The notes: a model not told the origin generated them from the sequence alone. A stretch of 64,000 bases of DNA from Vibrio sp. HDW18 (GCF_011306175.1 NZ_CP049913.1:682001-746000), one strand, 5' to 3'. Positions 9,525-18,470 are shown, counted from the stretch's first letter. A program made the numbers and translations.

Positions 9525-10538
9525 ATGGAACTTCTCTGTCCGGCCGGAAATTTGCCGGCCCTGAAAACAGCGATTGATTGCGGTGCCGATGCGGTTTACA
9601 TCGGTTTTAAAGATGATACCAATGCCCGCCATTTTGCCGGTCTTAATTTTAGCGGCAAGAAACTCGAAAAAGCAGTGCAATATGTGCACGATCACCGCAA
9701 AAAAATTCATATTGCGCTCAATACCTTTGCTCACCCACATGGTTTTGAACGCTGGACTACCGCTGTCGATCAAGCCGCCGATCTTGGCGTCGATGCCTTA
9801 ATCATCGCCGATATTGCCGTACTAGAGTACGCGGCGCGCAAATATCCACACCTTGAGCTGCATCTATCGGTGCAAGCATCAGCCACTAACGTTAAAGCGG
9901 TTGAGTTTTATCATCAGAATTTTAACGTCAAACGGGTTGTGCTACCGCGTGTGCTGTCGATCCATCAGGTTAAGCAGCTTTCGCGTCATATTCCACAAGG
10001 TGTCGAGCTGGAAGTGTTTGCCTTTGGTAGTTTGTGCATCATGTCCGAAGGGCGCTGCTATCTCTCATCCTATCTGACCGGAGAGTCGCCCAATACCGTC
10101 GGAGCATGCTCGCCAGCCAAATATGTGCGCTGGCAAGAAACCGAATCAGGGCTTGAATCTCGCCTAAACGAGATCCTGATTGATAAGTATGCCGCTGGAG
10201 AAAATGCCGGTTATCCAACCCTATGTAAGGGGCGTTTTATCGCCGAAATTGATACGCAAAATAAGTGTTACCATGCCTTAGAAGAGCCAACCAGTTTAAA
10301 TACTTTATCTTTGCTGCCTGAGCTGTTTGCTGCCAATGTTGCGTCAGTAAAAATTGAAGGTCGCCAACGCAGTCCTGCGTATGTTGAGCAAGTGACTCGC
10401 ACATGGCGCGCCGCAATTGATCGCTATCTGGCCAATCCAGCCCATTATCAGGTCGAACCCCAGTGGGATGTGGCACTGGCCAATGTGTCGGAAGGAACGC
10501 AAACCACACTCGGTGCTTATCACCGTCAATGGCAATAA
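9525..10538 (+). CDS. ubiU: Ubiquinone biosynthesis protein UbiU
   Basis: Peptidase-U32-family protein that, with UbiV, performs the oxygen-independent hydroxylations of ubiquinone synthesis through a 4Fe-4S cluster. It is not a protease. 337 aa. The four cluster cysteines are at C171, C178, C195 and C234. Each is offset by exactly two residues from the E. coli ligands I remember (169, 176, 193, 232), so the spacing is fully kept. Seen around them: FGSLCIMSEGRCYLSSYLTG, GACSPAKY and YPTLCKGRF. The next gene, ubiV, starts 12 nt after the stop: an operon. ATG 9525 gives MELLCPAGNLPALKTAIDCG, the usual family N-terminus. Confidence 0.95.
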   Translation: MELLCPAGNLPALKTAIDCGADAVYIGFKDDTNARHFAGLNFSGKKLEKAVQYVHDHRKKIHIALNTFAHPHGFERWTTAVDQAADLGVDALIIADIAVLEYAARKYPHLELHLSVQASATNVKAVEFYHQNFNVKRVVLPRVLSIHQVKQLSRHIPQGVELEVFAFGSLCIMSEGRCYLSSYLTGESPNTVGACSPAKYVRWQETESGLESRLNEILIDKYAAGENAGYPTLCKGRFIAEIDTQNKCYHALEEPTSLNTLSLLPELFAANVASVKIEGRQRSPAYVEQVTRTWRAAIDRYLANPAHYQVEPQWDVALANVSEGTQTTLGAYHRQWQ

Positions 10539-10550
10539 GGTCACACGATT

Positions 10551-11429
10551 ATGAAGTATGCATTAGGTCCTCTACTCTATTTTTGGCCCAAACAAGACGT
10601 CGACCGTTTCTATGCTCAAGCCGAAGCGAGCCAAGCTGATATCATTTATCTTGGCGAAACGGTGTGTTCAAAACGGCGTGAGCTCAAGCCACAGCACTGG
10701 TTGGAAATTGCCAAATCCCTTTCGGCTGCCGGTAAGCAAGTAGTGCTCTCCACCATGGCCCTGCTTGAAGCCCCCAGCGAAATCAACCTGATGAAAAAAT
10801 ACATCGATAACGGTGATTTTGCGATTGAAGCCAATGATGTCTCTGCAGTACAAATGGCACACGAAAAAGGCATTCCTTTTATCGTTGGCCCCGCCATCAA
10901 CACCTATAACGCACACACATTAAAGCTGTTTTTAAAACAAGGCATGATCCGCTGGTGTATGCCGGTAGAATTATCACGCGACTGGTTAGTCAATACCTTG
11001 CAACAGTGTGATCAGTTAGGTATTAGCGGCAAGTTTGAAGTCGAAGTGTTTAGTCATGGCTATCTTCCGCTGGCTTATTCCGCACGCTGCTTCACGGCCC
11101 GAGCAGAAAATCGCGCCAAAGATGAGTGTGAAACTTGCTGTATTCGCTACCCAACTGGGATTCAGGTGGCAAGCCAAGAAGGGCAATCAGTGTTTAACCT
11201 CAATGGTATTCAGACCCAATCGGGTTATTGCTATAACTTGGTGAATGATTTGCCCAGCATGGCTGGATTAGTCGATGTGGTGCGTTTAAGCCCACTTGGA
11301 GTCGAAACCTTCCAGCATCTCCAGCAGTTCAAAGCTAATCAGCATGGGCAAAAACCACAAGTGATCACCCAGCACCAATGTAATGGTTATTGGCATCAAT
11401 TAGCCGGCTTGGCAATTAAAAACGACTAA
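10551..11429 (+). CDS. ubiV: Ubiquinone biosynthesis protein UbiV
   Basis: Second U32-family Fe-S subunit, forming a heterodimer with UbiU for anaerobic quinone hydroxylation. 292 aa. The four ligand cysteines fall at C39, C180, C193 and C197, identical in numbering to those described for E. coli UbiV; an extra C196 lies beside the last. Key stretches: GETVCSKRREL, SARCFTARAENRAKDECETC and the following IRYPTG. It is co-transcribed with ubiU and ends at a strong inverted repeat before the convergent MATE gene. Confidence 0.95.
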   Translation: MKYALGPLLYFWPKQDVDRFYAQAEASQADIIYLGETVCSKRRELKPQHWLEIAKSLSAAGKQVVLSTMALLEAPSEINLMKKYIDNGDFAIEANDVSAVQMAHEKGIPFIVGPAINTYNAHTLKLFLKQGMIRWCMPVELSRDWLVNTLQQCDQLGISGKFEVEVFSHGYLPLAYSARCFTARAENRAKDECETCCIRYPTGIQVASQEGQSVFNLNGIQTQSGYCYNLVNDLPSMAGLVDVVRLSPLGVETFQHLQQFKANQHGQKPQVITQHQCNGYWHQLAGLAIKND

Positions 11430-11467
11430 GCTTAACTATCGGCTAAACTACCAACTAAACTTAACGA

Positions 11468-11499
11468 CCCACTCAGCGGACAGGTGCCCGCTGAGTGGG
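11468..11499. terminator. Inverted repeat between ubiV and MATE gene
   Basis: A 12-bp perfect stem (cccactcagcgg / ccgctgagtggg) with an 8-nt loop between convergent genes. There is no T tract on either side, so it may block or process read-through rather than act as a classical terminator. Confidence 0.6.
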
Positions 11500-11510
11500 C
11501 TTGAACACGA

Positions 11511-12848
11511 TTATACTGGGCAAACTTGCTCTGCATTACCCAAGCGCTGCACATCACGCCACAGCATGATTGCCACCACCGTAGCCAGCACAATATTGGA
11601 GATTGGCAGTGCAATCCACACCCCAGTCAAACCGAAAAACAGTGGCAAAATCAGTAGAAATGGCAACATTATCGACATATTACCAAGCGTAATAAACATC
11701 GCCTTACCACCGCGATTGATCGATTGATAATACGCCGCACTCACCACTAAAAAGCCATCCAGATACATAGCAAATAGGTGTAATTTTATCCCCATCTGCG
11801 CACCGGCCATCAGCTCACGGTCGCTAGAGTTAAAAATCGCAATCGCCTGTTCAGGAAACAGATTGAGTAGCATGACAAATAGCATACCGCCCAGCACCGC
11901 AATACTCATCGCTAAGCGTAATAATTGCCGAATATGGCCATAGTTACGCGCACCAAAATGGTAACTGGCTAGCGGCTGCATACCATTGGCAATCCCCTCA
12001 ACTGTCAGATAATAAATCGTCACTATGTAGCCCATCACCGCGTAAGCCCCTACCATGACCGGATCACCATATTCAATCATCAAGGTGTTGTGCAGCGCGA
12101 CCATGGTTGAACCATAGGCGTACATAAAAAAGCTCGAAGCGCCAATGGTTAAAATCTTAGGTAACGTGCGCCACTCCAACTTAAGACAGTGGCGGGTTAA
12201 ACGGGTTTTGGCACGTTTGGAGAAGAAATACGCTAAGCCAAGCAAGCTCACGATCGATTGTGCCAAAGTAGTGGCAATCGCTGCCCCCGTCAGCTCCCAA
12301 TTAAGCCAAGCAATAAACAGATAATCGAGTGCAATATTGCTCAGCGCACCAATCACCATCAGTAAAGTCGCCAAATTGGGACTATTATCGTTACGCAGCA
12401 GAAATGGCATCGCAATAGAGCCCAAGGTAAACACACAGCCGACCAACAACACTTGTAAATATTGTTGACCTAATTCAAATACCCGCCCTTGCGCGCCTTG
12501 CCAATGCAAAAAATCATCCGCCCTCCACCATAAGATCAATGCCACTAAAGGCGCTAGCAGCAGTAAACTGGTTAAGCCCGTCGCCAGCGTGCGTTTTGCA
12601 CTCTCCGCATCACCTTGCCCTTGCTTGATCGAAGCCAGCGCTCCAGTGCCGACGCCCACTAACATGCCGATACCCAAAATAGTCCCGATCACCGGCCAAG
12701 CGACATTAATCCCAGCCAGCCCTTGCGCACCGACATAATGGCCAATAAAGATACCGTCCACCACTTGATAGAGACCATTAACCAGCATCGCCGCGACCGT
12801 AGGAATGGTATAGCGAACAAACTGTCGGTAAATTGAACGATTCATCAT
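11511..12848 (-). CDS. MATE family multidrug/Na+ antiporter
   Basis: 445-aa inner-membrane protein with about 12 hydrophobic segments and the two-fold repeat of MATE exporters, which expel cationic drugs in exchange for Na+ or H+. Seen: the start MMNRSIYRQFVRYTIPTVAAMLVNGLYQVVDGIFIGHYVG, here in segments, with the family pattern NGLYQ-x-x-D-x-x-F-I and the motif GINVAWPV. The second half repeats with the helix MEYGDPVMVGAYAVMGY-like. A MarR regulator lies immediately upstream (39-nt gap) on the same strand, so drug- or metabolite-responsive control of export is likely. Substrate unknown. V. cholerae has several MATE paralogues and I do not assign one. Confidence 0.85.
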   Translation of the reverse strand: MMNRSIYRQFVRYTIPTVAAMLVNGLYQVVDGIFIGHYVGAQGLAGINVAWPVIGTILGIGMLVGVGTGALASIKQGQGDAESAKRTLATGLTSLLLLAPLVALILWWRADDFLHWQGAQGRVFELGQQYLQVLLVGCVFTLGSIAMPFLLRNDNSPNLATLLMVIGALSNIALDYLFIAWLNWELTGAAIATTLAQSIVSLLGLAYFFSKRAKTRLTRHCLKLEWRTLPKILTIGASSFFMYAYGSTMVALHNTLMIEYGDPVMVGAYAVMGYIVTIYYLTVEGIANGMQPLASYHFGARNYGHIRQLLRLAMSIAVLGGMLFVMLLNLFPEQAIAIFNSSDRELMAGAQMGIKLHLFAMYLDGFLVVSAAYYQSINRGGKAMFITLGNMSIMLPFLLILPLFFGLTGVWIALPISNIVLATVVAIMLWRDVQRLGNAEQVCPV

Positions 12849-12867
12849 AACAATACGTCTTACTTAA

Positions 12868-12880
12868 TTAGCTTATCTAA
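12868..12880. promoter_or_regulatory. Possible MarR half-operator before the MATE gene
   Basis: The inverted repeat ttag-N5-ctaa, in the 39-nt marR-MATE spacer. It uses the same core as the repeats upstream of marR. Inference from similarity only. Confidence 0.35.
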
Positions 12881-12887
12881 TAAAAAT

Positions 12888-13310
12888 TTACGATTGGCGC
12901 AATGCTTTGCCGAGTAGCAAATCGAGGATCACCACTTCTTCATCCGACAAGCTCTGCGCCACTTGCTGGGCTAAAGTTTGATAGACTCGCGCTTCATAGG
13001 CCAAATTCTGCTCGGCCTGTTCTGTCAGCTCAAACAACTGAGCACGGGCATCTTTCGCGCAGCAAACTCGTTTGACTAACCCCCGCCGCTCAAGCTTTTT
13101 AAGCATATTGGACGCCGAAGGCTTACTCACCTCTAATGCCTGAGCCAAATCGGTTAAACGAATCGCTTGCGGGGCATTCTGCAGCACTTTCAAATAGTCG
13201 TACTCATTGAAGCTGAGCTGGGCAAAAGGATCTTCTTTGGCATATTTGCGCCACACCTTAGCCGCAAAACGTTCCATTTTCTCAAGATTAGTTTCTAACA
13301 TAAAGCGCAC
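12888..13310 (-). CDS. MarR-family transcriptional regulator
   Basis: 140-aa winged-helix regulator. Seen: the helix-turn-helix RLTDLAQALEVSKPSASNMLKKLERRG (split here as LTDLAQALEVSKPSASN then MLKKLERRGLV), followed by the wing KRVCCAKDARAQLFELT and C-terminal dimerisation helices. Two cysteines side by side in the wing (V-C-C-A-K-D) could allow redox sensing; this is inference. The gene precedes the MATE exporter on the same strand. The promoter carries overlapping palindromes just upstream of the ATG, the usual layout for an autoregulated MarR repressor. Confidence 0.9.
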   Translation of the reverse strand: MRFMLETNLEKMERFAAKVWRKYAKEDPFAQLSFNEYDYLKVLQNAPQAIRLTDLAQALEVSKPSASNMLKKLERRGLVKRVCCAKDARAQLFELTEQAEQNLAYEARVYQTLAQQVAQSLSDEEVVILDLLLGKALRQS

Positions 13311-13317
13311 TACATAA

Positions 13318-13342
13318 TTAGCATTGCTAACTATATTAGCAA
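13318..13342. promoter_or_regulatory. Probable MarR operator (overlapping palindromes)
   Basis: Two interlocked inverted repeats 8 nt upstream of the marR ATG: ttagc-att-gctaa (13318-13330) and ttgctaa-N5-ttagcaa (13324-13342). Size and place fit a MarR dimer site. Binding is inferred. Confidence 0.65.
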
Positions 13343-13353
13343 GATGGCAGGCA

Positions 13354-13380
13354 TAAAAAAAGCCGCGTTCGGCGGCTTTT
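13354..13380 (-). terminator. Intrinsic terminator after nlpI
   Basis: On the minus strand a GC-rich hairpin (agccgc / gcggct) is followed by seven T. It ends nlpI transcription before marR. Confidence 0.88.
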
Positions 13381-13398
13381 TATAATCAGAAGATCACA

Positions 13399-14310
13399 CT
13401 AAGGAGTCGATGACTCAGCTTTCGATGTGGCTAAACGTTCTTCACGCACTTGCTGGAAGATACGCCCTAGCTCAAGAAAGGCATAACGGTGCTCTACGTA
13501 TTCATACACATTGAATGAGATGGCCAGCTTATACAAGGATAGTGCTTGCGCCAGTTCGCCCTGCATTTGATAACGCTTGCCAAGGTAGAAATAGGCTTCG
13601 GTTAACCTTTGGGCTAACAGATCATTTTCACGAGAGCCGGCGATAATCGCTTTAAACGCGATCTCTTCTGGTAGCTGATCCAACATTAACCCAACTAACA
13701 CCCAGCCCCACTGCTCATCATGCTGCTGATAACGTTGTAGTAGGTCGATACGCGCTTGCTCTGGATTGACATCACTTTCGATGATGTATAACCACAGGGC
13801 ACGAAAAGGATCATTGGGATCTTGTTGATAATGCTTAGTGATCTCTTCCAACGCCAACTGTGGCCGCTCACCATAATAAAGAGCAATCGCCCGGTTACGC
13901 ACCGCATACTCATTACTTGGGTCTAATTCTAGCGTTGAATCAAAAGCTTCATACGCAGCATCAAATTCCCCAGCTTCGGTGTAATACACCCCAAGCAGAT
14001 TAAACACATCAGGTTGCGCCGGATTGAGCGCCAACGATTGAGTAAAATCGAGCTGAGCCAATTCACGTAAGCCAACGCTGTCATAATTATTCCCACGTTC
14101 AAACAACATCTTAGCGCGCAGTTCTGCATCAAGATCCGTTCTTAACAATAATTGGCTGAGTCGAGCAATTTGCACTTCTTGCTGTACAGAGGCTTGTAGT
14201 GGCACCGCCATCGGTGGATACAGCCACTGAGTGGCCGATTTATGCTGCGCAGCACAGCCAGACAGTACCGCCAATCCTAGTAGCGCGATCGGTAATCGAA
14301 ACCATTTCAC
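13399..14310 (-). CDS. nlpI: Lipoprotein NlpI (TPR adaptor)
   Basis: Outer-membrane lipoprotein with tetratricopeptide repeats; in E. coli NlpI is an adaptor for peptidoglycan endopeptidases and the Prc protease. 303 aa. The signal sequence ends in the lipobox LSG-C19 (MKWFRLPIALLGLAVLSGC). TPR units are visible around AKMLFERGNNYDSVGLRELA, NPAQPDVFNLLGVYYTEAGE and YEAFDSTLELDPSNEYAVRN. It follows pnp by 113 nt with a terminator in between; the pnp-nlpI order is conserved with enterobacteria. The shyC-type endopeptidase elsewhere in this window belongs to the class of enzymes NlpI handles in E. coli. Confidence 0.93.
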   Translation of the reverse strand: MKWFRLPIALLGLAVLSGCAAQHKSATQWLYPPMAVPLQASVQQEVQIARLSQLLLRTDLDAELRAKMLFERGNNYDSVGLRELAQLDFTQSLALNPAQPDVFNLLGVYYTEAGEFDAAYEAFDSTLELDPSNEYAVRNRAIALYYGERPQLALEEITKHYQQDPNDPFRALWLYIIESDVNPEQARIDLLQRYQQHDEQWGWVLVGLMLDQLPEEIAFKAIIAGSRENDLLAQRLTEAYFYLGKRYQMQGELAQALSLYKLAISFNVYEYVEHRYAFLELGRIFQQVREERLATSKAESSTP

Positions 14311-14336
14311 TCATCATACTCCTGTGGATTTCGCAT

Positions 14337-14362
14337 AAAAAAAGGGAGCGAATAACGCTCCC
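14337..14362 (-). terminator. Intrinsic terminator after pnp
   Basis: A 7-bp stem (gggagcg / cgctccc) followed on the minus strand by seven T, between pnp and nlpI. Some read-through into nlpI is possible. Confidence 0.85.
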
Positions 14363-14423
14363 CTTTATAACACGCTTTGGCTATGAAAAGAAAAGCCGCG
14401 TTGTTTTTACCATCAACGGTAAA

Positions 14424-16553
14424 TTATTCTGCAGCAGGTGCCGCTGGCTCGACTACTTCGGCTGAAGTTTCAACCGCTTCTTTCATGCTCAGACGAACGC
14501 GGCCTTGACGGTCAATTTCAAGAACTTTCACTTGAACTTCTTGACCTTCAGTTAGGTAGTCTGACACTTTTTCAACACGCTTATCAGCGATTTGCGAAAT
14601 ATGTACCAAGCCATCTTTACCAGGCAGAATGGTTACAAACGCACCAAAATCAGCCAGACGAGCCACTTTACCGGTATAGATCACGCCCACTTCAACTTCA
14701 GCGGTGATCTCTTGAATACGACGGATCGCTTCTTTCGCTTGATCACCGTCAGTTGCTGCGATCTTGATCGTACCGTCATCTTCGATTTCAATCGTAGTGC
14801 CAGTTTCTTCAGTCAGTTGACGAATCACTGCACCACCTTTACCGATCACGTCTTTGATTTTCTCAACACTGATCTTCATGGTGTGGATGCGTGGAGCAAA
14901 TTCAGAGATATCATTACGCGCAGTTGCGATCGCTTGATCCATCACCGACAGAATGTGCAGACGAGCACCTTTGGCTTGGTTCAGTGCAATTTGCATGATC
15001 TCTTTGGTGATACCTTCAATCTTGATGTCCATCTGCAGTGCAGTAACACCCGTTGCAGTACCCGCAACTTTAAAGTCCATATCACCTAGGTGATCTTCAT
15101 CGCCTAGAATGTCTGACAGTACGACGAAATCATTGTCTTCTTTCACTAGACCCATTGCGATACCCGCAACAGAAGCCTTAATTGGCACACCGGCATCCAT
15201 CAGCGCTAGCGATGAACCACACACAGAAGCCATAGAAGATGAACCGTTTGATTCAGTGATTTCAGACACAACACGTACAGTGTACGGGAATTCATCTGCC
15301 GATGGCATTACCGCTGCAATACCACGCTTCGCCAAACGGCCGTGACCGATTTCACGACGCTTAGGAGAACCCACAAAGCCAGTTTCACCCACACAGTATG
15401 GAGGGAAGTTGTAATGCAGCAGGAAGTGATCTTTCTTCTCGCCAGTCAGCTCGTCGATGATTTGCGCATCACGTTGTGTACCCAACGTTGCGGTCACCAG
15501 TGCTTGAGTTTCACCACGGGTGAACAGCGCTGAGCCGTGAGTACGTGGCAATACGCCAGTACGTACGTCAAGTGCACGTACCATGTCTTTTTCACGGCCA
15601 TCGATACGTGGATTACCCGCGATGATGCTGCGACGTACAACGGTTTTTTCCAAATCGTGGAAAATGGTGTGAATTTCTTTAGTATCTAAAGCTTCGTTTT
15701 CAGCCAGCAGAGCCGCCGTCACTTCTGCACTGATGGTATGGATGCGATCATAACGCGCCATTTTCTCAGTGATCTGGTACGCTTCAACCAGACGCGCTTC
15801 AGCTAAAGCCGCCACTTTGCCTTTCAGCTCAGTGTTTTCAGCTGGTGCAGCCCATTGCCATGCAGGAGTCGCAACTTCAGCGGCAAATTCATTGATCGCG
15901 TTGATCACTGCTTGCTGTTGATCATGACCAAATACCACAGCCGCCAGCATCTCTTCTTCGCTCAGGATCTGTGCTTCTGATTCAACCATCAGCACCGCGC
16001 CTTCAGTACCCGCAACCACCAGATCCAGACGAGACTGCTTCAGCTCTTTTTCACTTGGGTTAAGCACTAATTGACCATCAATGTGACCAACACGTGCCGC
16101 ACCGATTGGGCCATTGAATGGCAGACCAGAAATTGCCAGCGCAGCAGAAGTACCGATCATCGCCACCATATCTGGTTGCACATCTGGATTCACTGAGACT
16201 ACGGTTGCAATTACTTGCACTTCGTTCGTGAAGCCATCTGGGAACAGAGGACGAATTGGACGGTCAATCAGACGTGCAGTCAGGGTTTCACCTTCCGATG
16301 GACGACCTTCACGCTTGAAGAAACCACCTGGGATTTTACCTGCCGCGTAAGTACGCTCTTGGTAGTTTACGGTGAGTGGGAAGAAGTCTTGACCGACTAC
16401 CGCTTCTTTTTTACCTACCACGCTGACGAACACTGAAGTGTCATCCATGGTCGCCATTACGGCTGCGGTGGCTTGGCGAGCCATAACACCCGTTTCTAAA
16501 GTAACGGTGTGGTTACCGTACTGAAACGTTTTTACTACTGGTTTTTCGAACAT
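14424..16553 (-). CDS. pnp: Polyribonucleotide nucleotidyltransferase (PNPase)
   Basis: 3'-to-5' phosphorolytic exoribonuclease and degradosome subunit. 709 aa, normal length. Two RNase PH domains are visible, the first with [20 protein letters not shown] and the second with [16 protein letters not shown] and [14 protein letters not shown]. Then come the KH domain ([17 protein letters not shown]) and the S1 domain ([29 protein letters not shown]), with an Ala/Glu/Pro tail. It lies downstream of rpsO in the classic rpsO-pnp arrangement. The 313-nt upstream spacer contains a T-tract hairpin and several other stems, consistent with the RNase III/PNPase autoregulated leader known from E. coli. 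Confidence 0.98.
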   Translation of the reverse strand: MFEKPVVKTFQYGNHTVTLETGVMARQATAAVMATMDDTSVFVSVVGKKEAVVGQDFFPLTVNYQERTYAAGKIPGGFFKREGRPSEGETLTARLIDRPIRPLFPDGFTNEVQVIATVVSVNPDVQPDMVAMIGTSAALAISGLPFNGPIGAARVGHIDGQLVLNPSEKELKQSRLDLVVAGTEGAVLMVESEAQILSEEEMLAAVVFGHDQQQAVINAINEFAAEVATPAWQWAAPAENTELKGKVAALAEARLVEAYQITEKMARYDRIHTISAEVTAALLAENEALDTKEIHTIFHDLEKTVVRRSIIAGNPRIDGREKDMVRALDVRTGVLPRTHGSALFTRGETQALVTATLGTQRDAQIIDELTGEKKDHFLLHYNFPPYCVGETGFVGSPKRREIGHGRLAKRGIAAVMPSADEFPYTVRVVSEITESNGSSSMASVCGSSLALMDAGVPIKASVAGIAMGLVKEDNDFVVLSDILGDEDHLGDMDFKVAGTATGVTALQMDIKIEGITKEIMQIALNQAKGARLHILSVMDQAIATARNDISEFAPRIHTMKISVEKIKDVIGKGGAVIRQLTEETGTTIEIEDDGTIKIAATDGDQAKEAIRRIQEITAEVEVGVIYTGKVARLADFGAFVTILPGKDGLVHISQIADKRVEKVSDYLTEGQEVQVKVLEIDRQGRVRLSMKEAVETSAEVVEPAAPAAE

Positions 16554-16813
16554 GAGTATTCCTTATCTTCAGGACTTGCCTGAAATTAAATCATCAATAC
16601 TCAAAGCACTACTAATCGCGACTAGTAAAAAAAGACTGGGTACTTAGGGATATTCTTGAGAGAGCAGTCTGTTTTTAATAGCCGCGACCTTTTGGTCGAC
16701 TGCGGTGACTGTAATGCCGTGAGCACAAACTTGTTCAGCCACATAGACTGAACGGCGGCTAGTATAAACTACTTAGCGAAAGGATAGCTAATTAGATAGC
16801 GAATTTAGGCAGC
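16554..16813 (-). promoter_or_regulatory. pnp leader with hairpins and possible promoter
   Basis: Minus-strand leader of pnp. A tatact -10-like box (complement of 16761-16766) has no clear -35. Downstream of it are the stems gttcag / ctgaac (about 16725-16746) and ccgcgacc / ggtc(gact)gcgg (16682-16705). Next is an A-tract/T-tract hairpin at 16627-16670 (agactg / cagtct, loop of 26 nt, then seven T) about 75 nt before the ATG. In E. coli the pnp leader is cut by RNase III for autocontrol; a similar role here is inference. Confidence 0.5.
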
Positions 16814-16837
16814 AAAAAAGGGGCATAAGCCCCTTTT
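16814..16837 (-). terminator. Intrinsic terminator after rpsO
   Basis: The ggggc / gcccc stem with a 4-nt loop, followed on the minus strand by six T. Read-through to pnp is expected in this operon type. Confidence 0.85.
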
Positions 16838-16866
16838 CTATACAAACTGTGCAGTACAGCGACGAA

Positions 16867-17136
16867 TTAACGACGCAGGCCTAGACGTTTGATCAGATCT
16901 TGGTAACGAGAAAGATCTTTACCTTTCAGGTAGTCCAGCAGCTTACGACGGCTTGAAACCATACGCAGCAGACCACGACGGCTGTGGTGATCGCCTTTGT
17001 GTGCTTGGAAGTGACCTTGCAGGTGGTTGATAGAAGCAGTCAGCAGAGCTACTTGTACTTCTGGTGAACCAGTGTCATTTTCACAACGTGCGTATTCAGC
17101 AACGATTGCTGCTTTAGTTTCTGCATTCAGAGACAT
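16867..17136 (-). CDS. rpsO: 30S ribosomal protein S15
   Basis: 89-aa primary 16S rRNA-binding protein (central domain, helices h20-h22). Seen: the family signature [20 protein letters not shown] (about residues 32-51) and [12 protein letters not shown], ending [11 protein letters not shown]. It has its own promoter (TATAAT with a 17-nt spacer) and a leader hairpin where S15 autoregulation would act. In most relatives rpsO directly follows truB; here about 1.5 kb with an IS element separates them. Shine-Dalgarno aggaga before the ATG. Confidence 0.98.
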   Translation of the reverse strand: MSLNAETKAAIVAEYARCENDTGSPEVQVALLTASINHLQGHFQAHKGDHHSRRGLLRMVSSRRKLLDYLKGKDLSRYQDLIKRLGLRR

Positions 17137-17168
17137 AATTCTCTCCTAAAGAGTTAAGGTTTAAGTTT

Positions 17169-17198
17169 GTGTCAGCCAATCTCTGATTCAGCCGACAC
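17169..17198 (-). promoter_or_regulatory. rpsO leader hairpin, candidate S15 operator
   Basis: An 8-bp stem (gtgtcggc / gctgacac, one G-U) with a 14-nt loop in the rpsO 5' leader, 33 nt from the ATG. S15 represses its own translation through leader structure in E. coli; the use of this hairpin is inferred. Confidence 0.5.
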
Positions 17199-17209
17199 GA
17201 GAAGCGCGA

Positions 17210-17238
17210 ATTATAGGGAAGATTCTTAAGCCGCACAA
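17210..17238 (-). promoter_or_regulatory. rpsO sigma-70 promoter
   Basis: Minus strand: -35 ttgtgc (complement of 17233-17238), a 17-nt spacer and a consensus -10 tataat (complement of 17210-17215). Transcription would start about 65-70 nt before the rpsO ATG. Confidence 0.75.
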
Positions 17239-17370
17239 GCGGAATGTCTCACGCAATGCGAGGGCAACGGTAGTAGTCCCCGTGAACAGAAGATTAAAGA
17301 TAGACAACAAGAGACTAAAAAGGGGGATAAGACATTTTTACCGATCACGTTTTAGAAAACTTTAACTGTA

Positions 17371-17406
17371 CAAATAAAATATCCGCTCATCATCAGATGA
17401 GCGGAT
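17371..17406 (-). terminator. Intrinsic terminator upstream of rpsO promoter
   Basis: An 11-bp perfect stem (atccgctcatc / gatgagcggat), 4-nt loop, then attttatttg on the minus strand. It stops transcripts arriving from the truB/IS side. With the truB terminator already present at 18531-18569, it is unclear what this one terminates. Confidence 0.7.
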
Positions 17407-17417
17407 CGAAAGGAAAT

Positions 17418-18470
17418 GGCTTTGTTGCATAAATCGAATGAACTAAATCAGAATCTTACGATCAGATCAGGAGCATTCATTCACTGACTTTAATTTCATG
17501 CCGAAGCCTCGCTACAAAACCACTAACTGGCACAAGTACAATAGCTCCCTAGTCAACCGAGGTTCACTCACGTTTTGGATTGACGAAGAAGCGATAACTG
17601 AGTGGAAACAAACTAAACAGGATAGACGTGGTAGACCACGATTGTTTAGTGACCTTGCTATCACAACTGCTCTCATGGTAAAGCGCATCTTTTCCTTACC
17701 TTTAAGAGCGCTACAAGGCTTTATCGACTCAGTTTTTAGATTGGCAAATGTTCCATTGATTTGTCCCCACTATACCTGCATAAGTCGCCGAGCTAAGGAT
17801 GTCGAGGTTTGTTTTAAAACCTCTTCACGAGGCACGATTCAGCACCTAGCCATTGATGCAACTGGACTCAAGGTATACGGTGAGGGCGAATGGAAAGTGA
17901 AAAAACATGGAACCGATGGTAAGCGTCGAGTCTGGCGTAAACTCCATCTTGCCGTTGATACCGATACGCATGAAATTATCGCGGCTGAGCTGACATTATC
18001 GGGCGTGACAGATGCAGAAGTACTCCCCAATCTACTCAAGCAAACAAGCAGAGCCATCAAGGAGATCTCGGGAGATGGCGCATACGATACAAGGGAATGC
18101 CATAGGGCAATTAGGGTTAAGAAAGCGATACCTTTAATCCCTCCGCGTGAGGGAGCAGCCTTCTGGGAAAGGGGCACCCACGCAATCTGGCGGTTGGCTG
18201 CCAGAAACTCTATGGGTCGAACAAAAAGTGGAAACAGAAGTATGGTTACCACAGGCGTTCATTGTCTGAAACCGCTATGTATCGCGTGAAACAGTTACTT
18301 GGAGCATCACTCACTCTTCGCAATTACAATGCACAAGTTGGGAGACTTACGCGATGATCAAAGCACTCAACAAGTTAACTGGGATAGGTATGCCCGAAAC
18401 TCAGTATATCGTCTAAAAGGTGAACGATTTAGCTAGCGTCCGCTCGCAAGCTGAATTCAGCAACAAAGCC
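17418..18470 (+). mobile_element. IS5-family (IS903-group) insertion sequence
   Basis: A 1053-bp element between truB and rpsO. The ends are imperfect inverted repeats that start ggctttgttgc; the left continues ataaatc and the right (on its own strand) tgaattc. Both length and ends fit the IS903 subgroup. The single transposase gene is broken by two frameshifts. The 9 bp on each side (aaaggaaat and gccagcatc) do not match, so the target duplication this group normally makes is missing. The element is the only one seen in the window. Confidence 0.93.
17498..18416 (+). pseudogene. IS5-family DDE transposase, two frameshifts
   Basis: It reads MPKPRYKTTNWHKYNSSLVN onward, an IS903-group transposase of 306 aa if restored (that group is about 307). 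The reading breaks first after AAFWERG, at the GGGG run 18171-18174, and again at the GGG run 18340-18342; adding one G at each place restores HPRNLAVGCQKLYGS... and ...ETYAMIKALNKLTGIGMPE. The DDE residues are visible: IDATGLKVYG (D), SGDGAYDT (D) and the Y-(2)-R-(3)-E-(6)-K signature in YHRRSLSETAMYRVK, the E lying beyond the first break. As written it is inactive. Both changes are single-G losses, so sequencing error must be excluded. Confidence 0.9.

Noticed and set aside
14592..15089. 165-codon plus-strand open frame opposite pnp
   Set aside because: Antisense to well-conserved PNPase domains, with no ribosome site or recognisable motif.
17418..18470. IS insertion as a disruption of the truB-rpsO operon genes
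   Set aside because: Both genes are intact, truB has its own terminator and rpsO its own consensus promoter, so the element probably does not abolish expression of either.
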